From Corydoras sp. C115 (taxonomy: Eukaryota > Chordata > Actinopteri > Siluriformes > Callichthyidae), in the NCBI GenBank assembly GCA_019802505.1, contig JAFMOC010000043.1, positions 1,624,501 to 1,688,500 of the forward strand: 64,000 nt of DNA, written 5' to 3'. How positions within the stretch are numbered: the first letter of the stretch is position 1; each line of letters starts with the position of its first letter. Below the pieces are notes generated by a model. The model did not search any database, was not told the DNA's origin, and was given only the letters and a program-made list of their open reading frames with translations. The translations under genes were made by a program, and so were the position numbers. Positions 54,926 to 64,000 of the stretch are shown in pieces.

Positions 54926-57900
54926 AAAATATAAAACATTAAGTCTAACTGTTCTAATAATTTTACCTGCAATTGCTATGAAATGACATCCTTCATTAAG
55001 ACAGTAATGCTAAATTAGTAATGTTCTTGTTTCCTCTTTCCTAATTCTATGAGGGTATTAAGGAGAAAGTTAAAAGTAAGCTCAAACTACTTATTGTTGC
55101 TTTATTGCATTCTCTAAGATGTAGAAAATAACAAGATACAGATGTGTTATTTATATTTTCTTTTATTGAAACAGACACCATAAATATTAAATTGTAATTT
55201 CTGGTGAATGGTCTGACTTCACCTAATAATCTGTGGTTTAAAAGGCCGATATAGTAAATCTTTTTAAAGAGAAAGAGGGGCTGTTTATTGAAGACAGGCT
55301 TTTTTCTTATTCCTCCAAGTCTGAAATGCTCAAATTGTATTTAATCAAACCGATAACTGCCCCCTTCTAAGGCAGGGGACTAGAGGAATGGACAACTCTT
55401 TAAGGGATAAAAGGTGAAACAGAAGGCAACAGACAGCGATTTAAGGCGAATAACACACCTGCTGGAGGTTCCGCTAACGGACGGCATGCAGCATATATGA
55501 GCTGGAGTGAGACAGACAGAACCAGATACGATTTTGCCCATAAAGATATAAGCTGCTGTATCTTATGTGAAGATAAGTGCCGTGCTCAGACTCCTGATTC
55601 AGGAAAATTCCTCACTAAACACTTTAAAGCTCCTCGCTGCCGAGAAACTTCAAAAGGATTTTGTAACTTAAGTTTGTTTAAATTCATAGCAACCGTCTGT
55701 TTGAGTGAGAGTTGGATTCAATTCTGCATAAATAAAAACAGTATAATATTACTTGTCAATCACAGAGCTCCATTTGTTTCATTATAATAACATCGAAGAA
55801 TCTTTTTTCCTATTTAATGAATTCACACTTTGGTATATTGCTGGATGTGATCAAGGCCTTCTGGCGCTGATTTTGGAGCAAAATGAAGTTATAGGGGCAG
55901 AGGAGCAGAATTGTTTCCATAAAGCACTTGCAAACATTTCAAAAAAGATTTTCACTCCTTAAAAAGACCAAATGAAGCACCTGTTACATCATGCACAGTA
56001 ATGCAACATGAATTGCTAATGAGCTGATTACTGGGTGCAGATATGATCGGTTTCGAAAAGCCAAGAAATTATTCAGCTTAATGCGCCTCAAGGAAGAACA
56101 TCAGCAAAACTTTATCTTAACGATATGCATTATTCTGTATGTAAGTTTCATACATATTTTGAAGCTTAAACACGGTTTTAATTAGAGAGGATATGTGCAT
56201 TCTTAGTACACTGTATTGCAAAGCAGAGGTGTCATGTTTCCTTCCAAAATTTCCTTTTTGGATCCATTAAATGCATTTATTTATTTACCTATGCATGTTT
56301 GAAATTCATGTTCGGACTTCTTGAAAGGAAAGATGAAAGAAACACTTGTGGCACCATGGACATGGATGTCCATTGGGAGGAAAAAGAGCACACTGACCAT
56401 GAAAGAATACAAATGAAAGGGGAAAAACAACATCAGGAAAACATCTGTATCACAGATACCAGCACAGAAAAGCCAAATAAGGGGATCCTGGCTTCGGGTA
56501 AAACTATAGATCAGCTACCAGCTAGCATGGCATGCAGAACGTCGGCCATGGGAACGTATATTGCAATGCAATAGAGAACAAAATGCCAGAGATATAGTTT
56601 GCATACTGGAAATAAAAGAAAATCACCTGTTAAATATGAGATGAGCAAACAAAAATAAGATAATAAACGAAGAAAATGTTTCTTTAAATGTCTATGTAAT
56701 GCTTTTGTGTTGTTGATGGCAGACAGTACCATTTTCCAATTGTTTTTCTTACTTGGCTTCTATGGGTCCCTGGCATAAAAAAAAAACTGGGCATGAAACA
56801 CATGATCTGAAGCTGTTAATTGCTTGGAATTCAGAGCAAAAAAAGAACAGAGAAGGGAGGTTTTGGTTCTGGAAAGCAGATGGATGGATAAACACTGCAT
56901 TAGTTCATTAGACTCATTCAGAAAATGATTCTGCCATGTGCAAAAAAGCTTTACATAGGTTCCATGCACCTATTCTATAAGCTTGCAGTGTAGGAAGATA
57001 TATTTGGAAATTTTGATATTTTTAGTCAAATATCATTCAGAAATGTAATATCTCTTTGGAGACGCATTAATATATACTGCGAATCAGGAAGTCGGATCTG
57101 ATTCTGTAAAAGCATCCTTTTTTTCCACTGAGGTTAAAACGATGGAAAGTCGCCTCAGAGTGGAAGTCCCATTGCCTTGATTAGAAAGTTATTAGACTCA
57201 GACAAAACCTCCCAGCTACCTCAATGTGAATAAACTTGGACAGCATGGGGTGATTCATTAAACACACACAGAGGTCTTTTAAAAATCCCTTAATGATGGG
57301 GGCTCGAGTTAAAATGGGGGATGGGAGATATTTAATAGTGCTGAGGCAGAAAATGTAAGAGAATGGTAAAGAGAGAAATAGCATGTACAGACTGCAACAG
57401 ATCATGGGCAGAAAAAATTAGTTCAATTCGAGATCAAAGTCGAAACATCTCGGTCACCTGGAGTTACCTGGAGTTAGAGCCAATATCTTCAGGACAGACG
57501 CAATAAAAGAAATACTATCCCTCACTGCATTTGAGTGAGGCTGTGAGAGAGACAGCATGCATCAAAACACATCTAATTCAAATAACAAGCTCTGATTAAA
57601 TAACCATCAGCTACAGTGATGTACATTTACCTAGAACGCTATAGCAAGCTCTCAGTTACGGAATGCGACTGATAAAATCGACTGCATGGGAGTCATGCGT
57701 GTAGAAGTTGGGGGCTGGTACAGGGCACTAACATACCTTTTTTAGAAATGAGGCCCTTCAGAGATCTGAGTGATAAAGGGGCCTCCTTTCTAGGAGATAC
57801 AGTCACCTGGGACTACAGAGTGGGTCGAACTCAGTAGGGGCATGAAAGCCGTATCATTTTTCCATTCAATGTATTTTCCGTTGCTTTTTAGTTGAATCTG

Positions 57901-58184
57901 GTTTTATACAAACATTCACAGTGAGGCTAAAGATCAATCACTTCCAATGTGGCCTTAATTACAAATGACGTACACATATATATTTCAAAAACAGGAAAAG
58001 TCTGCCTGATCAAGACAGTGTGATAGTAGTCTCAAGACAAGGAATGTCTAATAATGATGTTTCATGACTGACAGGTGCGTGATTTAAAGAAAAGCATTCA
58101 TTACAAATGATTCAGTTGTTTAAATGTTATTAGATAGAAATATACAAACTTGAATATACCCAATTTGCAAACAACTTAATAAAG
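54926..58184. other. Unannotated region, about 3.2 kb, repeat-free
   Basis: No recognised mobile element. Blocks at about 55440-55720 and 55960-56140 look like non-degraded unique sequence, the latter with homeodomain-type GCTAATGAGCTGATTAC, and are candidates for conserved non-coding elements. A 91-codon plus frame at 56299-56574 is hydrophilic and unrecognised. A small tandem ACCTGGAGTTACCTGGAGTT lies near 57457-57476. Confidence 0.4.
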
Positions 58185-58425
58185 TGATCCATTTTGCCAA
58201 CTATGCTCACACACAGAGGATTATGTCTTCCACATTTAACCCACACAGACCACAGAGCACACATGTCTGGATCGCTGGAGAACACTGTACAGGGCGCCCG
58301 GGGAGCAATTGGAGTTGGGTGCCTTCGACCATATTACTTGATAAGACCAGAAATAGAATAGGGGACCTTCAGGTTGCGAAGCTGGTTCCTTAACCACAAG
58401 CTTATGATTGCCCCACCACAAGCCT
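58185..58425 (-). repeat. Family C repeat, reverse orientation, long copy
   Basis: GCTCACACACAGAGGATTAT, CCACATTTAACCCACACAGA, AGCAATTGGAGTTGGGTGCC, TATTACTTGATAAGACCAGA and GACCTTCAGGTTGCGAAGCT, then GGTTCCTTAACCACAAGC, follow the family C order on the minus strand. It includes an internal section (GGCGCCCGGGGAGCAATTGG type) lost from other copies. Confidence 0.75.
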
Positions 58426-59799
<1,374 letters not shown>

Positions 59800-60060
59800 T
59801 TACTGGGATTATTCCCACAGAGGACGGCCTGGGTCCTTTTCATGTGGTTAACATGTTCTCCCCTTGTTTGTGAGCTTCCTCCAAGTTCTTAGGTTTCCTT
59901 TCACAATTTAAAGACATGAAGCCAAGTGAACTTGAGATGCTGAATTATATGTGTGAATGTTTTAGTCTGAGTGTCTGCCTTACTAAAGGACTGGTGAACT
60001 TTTGTCCAGGTAAAGTTGGGCCCCATTGTTTGTTTCATTTTGGGTCACCTCCTCGAAACC
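59800..60060 (+). repeat. Diverged family B repeat
   Basis: GACGGCCTGGGTCCTTTTCA, AACATGTTCTCCCCTTGTTT, GAGCTTCCTCCAAGTTCTTA, GGTTTCCTTTCACAATTTAA and AAGGACTGGTGAACTTTTGT follow the family B order with many changes. Confidence 0.6.
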
Positions 60061-61042
60061 TCCAGTAAGAAAATAGTTTAAATAAATTATGGAATGTTAA
60101 CAAATTCTAATAGTTATTTTAACTCTTGACTCAATTTTATGGGTTTTACATTTTATACAATTATAAAAAAGTAAATATTTAAAGCTATTGGAGAACTGAA
60201 GGCATGTTTTTTTCAGGTGGTACTACCAAGCTGGCAATTGTAGACTTGGAATACAGTGTTTGTTATGAATAAGTTGTTGAACTGCGTTCCCACGTGACCT
60301 TAAGGAACTAGTGGCATCTGTGTTCGTTGAACACTCCTGTGAAGAGTAACAATGAGCTTTACTTTTCTTCACTTATGTCCCATGGAACACTCCTACAGCC
60401 TGTTAAAATGAAACAGTGTCTAACTTTACCTGAATGTCTTTCCATTGCTAAAACACTTCATCACTCATAGATACATTTTAATAATTTTTATTAAAACTTC
60501 TTGATCTAAAAACATCTTGATCTATTTTATTCAGATATTTTTTACTATAAGCTTGTTTTGTAATTAATGGTTTATATATATATACACACACACACACATT
60601 ATATACACACGCATACTTTTTGTACAGTCCCTTTATGTTTATCAGAGTAAACTAAATGCCAGTCTTTATGTAACTTTTTACACAGCTCAGAGGTTTTCTA
60701 TAGTCGGTGCTGGAATGTTTTCACACCCGTGATCTTAACAGTTCCCCTGCTGTGAGATTTACATACATACACACAGATCTCAGTATTTCAGTTTTAGGTT
60801 TGACACAAATCACAGCCAGCCTTGCTGCCCCACAGTCATATAAGACACATTCATATGTTCTTCACACATGCACACACACCTTTATGTTTATATAGATAAC
60901 TGCCATGTATATATGTATGCATAAACGCTAGTCATTAATTACATAAAACATAACACACCTACACCACAAGCCTTCAGGGGGTTTCCTGCTGAAAATGTGA
61001 TCTAAAATCTCATTCAAAAAGCTTTGCACACTGGCATTATTG

Positions 61043-61044
<2 letters not shown>
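60061..61044. other. Unannotated AT-rich region with a TA/CA patch
   Basis: A compound TATATATATACACACACACA patch lies at about 60574-60598. No gene or repeat family recognised. Confidence 0.45.

Positions 61045-61095
<51 letters not shown>
61045..61095. repeat. GT dinucleotide microsatellite
   Basis: About 25 GT units without interruption. Confidence 0.97.
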
Positions 61096-61096
<1 letters not shown>

Positions 61097-62035
61097 TAAA
61101 ATCAGTCTGACATACAAATAGTATATTTCAAATTTTTGATTCTAGTACATTAATGTTGGGTTGCAGTATGTCAGCGATTAGAAAAATAGTGAGGCTATAG
61201 TTTAAGATTTAGATTGGAATTACAGTAACTACAAAACCAGATGATGGGGGAACTCACTTTTCATTTTTTTAGCATGATTAATTTAAACTTTAGTTGTCCT
61301 GAATCATTTCCACAATTGTGTTTCTTCCATCCAGACAATAGTTTGCCATCATTAATAGAAATAGTGCAGGACTGTTTTATTTTACAGATAAAAAGAATCA
61401 CTTTTTGTCAACATCCATCCCACAAAAAGCATGCAACAATAAGTCCTTATTAAAAGATCTAGTGCTTAATAATGTGGTCTGTTCACACTGTGATTTTAAA
61501 AGAGTCACTGTTTGAATAACTAAAAGTACATATTGTGACAGCAATGTAACAAACAAGAAACTTTACAAATACAAATCTTTTTAAAAGCTTGCTAGGTAAT
61601 AACCTGCAAAATGTATACCTTTTGCACAACCTTCTGTATTCAGGCGTGGGTTGTGCATGTGAAACATACATTAGGCCCACCTGAGAAAACCCTTTACTGT
61701 CTACCAGACCAGAAAGTCATTAACATATGTCCCTGTCAACAGGCTCTCATCTCTATATAATCACAATATAAAACCCATTAAAATGTAATGCACTGCCCTG
61801 AGGATATTACACACCCATGTAATGGTATACAACATAGCGTGATGATATTCAGTGGCAGATCTGAACATGTAGATGCTACTGCTTATTTCAAAGGCTTAAA
61901 GCACCAAGTCCACTAGCAGTCATTCTGTTAAATAAATCTGGGTTCTAAACAAACAAGTCAGAAATATCTGACTATCAGAATTGCCAAATTTGCCAATTTA
62001 TATGTTCTTATAATAATGTGTTTATTATAATGAAC
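61096..62035. other. Unannotated AT-rich region
   Basis: No recognised feature. Confidence 0.45.
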
Positions 62036-62055
62036 ACATCTGCTCAGCCATGTAC

Positions 62056-62137
<82 letters not shown>

Positions 62138-62157
62138 GTACATGGCTGAGCAGATGT
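62036..62157. repeat. Nearly perfect 122-bp palindrome centred on an AT microsatellite
   Basis: The 24-bp arm at 62036-62059 (core TGCTCAGCCATGTACAATT) is exactly repeated in inverted orientation at 62134-62157 (core AATTGTACATGGCTGAGCA). Between them lie about 36 AT units, themselves self-complementary, so the whole 122 bases can fold into one hairpin with almost no mismatch. Outside the arms the symmetry breaks after one base. It could be a natural (AT)n-centred palindrome, a fold-back insertion, or an assembly or sequencing artefact. Confidence 0.95.
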
Positions 62158-62924
62158 ATATATAAATATAAAACTAAAATAGACTTTTAAGAAATTTCAG
62201 CTTCACGTGACAAGGTGCCATTTTAAATCTGTATATTTTCTTTCCTTTCTTTCCCCCTTTTTCATAGTGACATATACAACCTTGCATCTTGGGTAATGTA
62301 ACTTGAAATGTTTATTAATAAAGTGCATGACAACTTCTTGGAGTGAAAGCAAAATTCAGTTGTACTTTTCCAACTTAGAAACCGCTCATTAAAACTATTT
62401 CAGCCCAACAACTTAATCACAAGTCACAGGATAAAATGCAGAAGTCATATTAACACAGTAGGTGTGCAGTACCTCTGAGTGACAGACCTGAGAGAACTCA
62501 GACAGGAGTAACACTGTATATGGCAAATTTGAGGCCCACAGTCTTTTTCTGAAGTTTAGTTTTACCACCAGTTTCTTCAAAATATACAAAGTTCATGCAT
62601 GGTGAGGCAGTAAAGCAATGAAATGGATAAGATTAAACGCATGGACTGCACAGCAAAAGAGAGGCTCGCCACATTTGATTAACCTCATATGGAACTGAGC
62701 AATGTTGATGAAGTCATAAACATTCAAGGCCTCAACCTCAGGTCCTGCTTTTTTTCCTCTGTGAAAAAGTGCTTTTACTGCGGTAAACAAGTCAATCAAT
62801 TCAAGTTTGTCCCATCAGCCAAACACTTTTTAAAAAAGAATATGCCACAAATCCAGTTGCACACATTGAGCTCTAAGAGTCTATGTCTTTTATTTTAATA
62901 ATAAATCACATACTATTTGAATAC
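62158..62924. other. Unannotated sequence
   Basis: Opposed frames of about 69 codons overlap at 62593-62898; neither is recognisable. No repeats identified. Confidence 0.4.
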
Positions 62925-63055
62925 ATTTCGATGGATTGACACTCTGTCCTGGATGAATCTGTCCAGTGTCTACACATTCTCCTCTGAAAGGGCATGGAGA
63001 ACCCTCCCGCAACCAGCATGTATTTTAATCCTCAAAGTAGAGTGAATCATTTATA
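62925..63055 (+). repeat. Family A tail fragment
   Basis: CGATGGATTGACACTCTGTC, CTGGATGAATCTGTCCAGTG and GAAAGGGCATGGAGAACCCT are the 3' half of family A, heavily diverged. Confidence 0.55.
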
Positions 63056-64000
63056 AAGACCTGTAGAATGTTATTCTATTACTATTAACTGTAATTGTAT
63101 TATTTAAATATGTTCTATTTATTGACGATAACATGCCATTTAAGCAATGGTAGTTAAATAGCACGTTTTCACTAAGAATGTGTATGAAAAAATAATAATA
63201 AATAAATAAAAAACGGTTAGTTGGTTGCTACCAAATGTTCTGCCATCATGTGTTCATGCAAGTGTACTGGTTTGATAGCGGTGTACAGTTTGAAAGGAAT
63301 TGGAATTTAAAAAAAAAAAAAAACCTACAGAATTGTTGCGGCTTGAAGAAACTTAATAGCGTGGGAGATGAAGCTTAGCCTTGTAAACCTGCACATACTT
63401 CACTGAACACCTTGTGCCACAAAACATTCCCTTTTGTTTAAAGCATCAGTACAATGCGGTTGACATGAATGTTAACATCTATCACAGTTTATACATTCAC
63501 AGAAGAGTTGAGTGCTTGGTTTCTACAAAAACTTTTTACAACTGGTCTCATATAATTACTGCTTTTAAGAGACTAAAGATTTCACATTGAATTAAAAGAT
63601 AAGATAAAGTAGCCCACAAACAGTAAAAAAAGTTGCCATACTCACTTGCCTGCGTTTATAGGCTTTATTGTGTAATTACTTTACAGTAGATCAATCATTG
63701 GTTGTATCGGTCAGTTCTGTGACTAAATACATAATATTTTCAGCACTTGACAACATGGCTTTTATTTTTTTATTTGTTTTTAAAATGATGCAATGACAGA
63801 TCTGTTTCTTCTTTCTCCAAATAGTCTTATTGAACTTTCAATCCTTTTAATTATCAAATGCTTTCGTTACATCCAGGTCCATTGCCCCAGGACTTAAAAC
63901 CTCAAGCACCTAGCCATGAATTTGGGACAAAAGTATGCTTTCAACTTTGTGGAAAAACTTTGGGAAAGGCCAGAATCATTTAGCACAACTGTGCACAATG
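63056..64000. other. Unannotated AT-rich end of the window
   Basis: An A-run lies at 63308-63323. No gene, RNA gene or repeat family recognised. Confidence 0.45.

Noticed and set aside
61958..62143. Isoleucine-tyrosine repeat frame on the minus strand
   Set aside because: It is the translation of the AT microsatellite inside the palindrome.

Overview
The window is a stretch of AT-rich, CpG-poor, repeat-littered vertebrate nuclear DNA in which I can recognise no intact protein-coding gene, no rRNA or tRNA gene, no CRISPR array and no prokaryotic-type operon. The longest open frames are only 140-160 codons. They match no family I know and are about what chance gives in 64 kb. The best overall reading is intergenic or large-intron DNA of a teleost fish. 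The repeat content (tRNA-headed short repeats beginning GGCGGCACGGTGG, a SINE whose tail reads GGATAAAGGCGTTCGCTAAA, Tc1-like fragments, and palindromic CAGTACCAGT elements) resembles what I know from otophysan fish such as catfishes and characins. Teleost is a fairly safe inference; the order is a guess.

Repeat families, named here for reference. Family A: tRNA-like head GGCGGCACGGTGGCTTAG, middle TTCCTCCCACAGTCC and ATGGATTCAAGGTGAATTGG, tail GGATTAAGCGGAAGA. Family B: related head with CCTCACAGCAAGAAGGT followed by the CTCCCTGTGTCTGTGTGGG block. Family C: GTGGTTAAGGAACCAGCCTTG head, body CCAAGTACTATGGCTGAAG, tail with ACCCATYCRCACAGTGAAAC on the opposite strand. Family P: non-autonomous palindromic DNA transposon with CAGTACCAGTCAAAAGTTTG ends flanked by TA. 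Family T: Tc1-like transposon remnants, one of which still encodes a recognisable scrap of transposase. Family H: hAT-type MITE with CAGNGNTTCTCAACTGGT ends.

Layout. 1-8.3 kb: A, C, H and T copies plus a GGCCCACAT-type repeat and a possible MITE. 8.3-11.3 kb: no recognised element. 11.3-14 kb: CA repeats, purine and pyrimidine tracts, a SINE tail and two P copies. 15-21.6 kb: many A copies, an A+C composite, one B copy and a P remnant. 21.6-28 kb: largely unique, with one P copy, B fragments and two anonymous open frames. 28.5-33.4 kb: a complete H element with its 8-bp target duplication, one T and two P copies. 33.4-41 kb: mainly unique, with A, P and C. 41.4-42.4 kb: a local duplication beside overlapping minus-strand open frames, the only place that looks even faintly like a decayed gene. 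42.9-49.2 kb: P, SINE, A, T and B copies. 50.3-52.5 kb: short tandem repeats, H and P remnants. 54.4-54.9 kb: two A copies tail to tail. 55-58 kb: unique DNA that could hold conserved non-coding elements. 58-64 kb: C and B copies, three long microsatellites and a nearly perfect 122-bp AT-centred palindrome.

No set of genes here works together, and I did not find an undescribed biological system. The points most worth checking are the 122-bp palindrome, the duplicated segment at 41.4-41.95 kb, the 35-bp tandem repeat at 50.3 kb, the intact hAT MITE, and the unique blocks near 3.7, 44 and 55.5 kb. All coordinates for repeat edges are by eye and may be off by tens of bases unless an exact boundary is stated.
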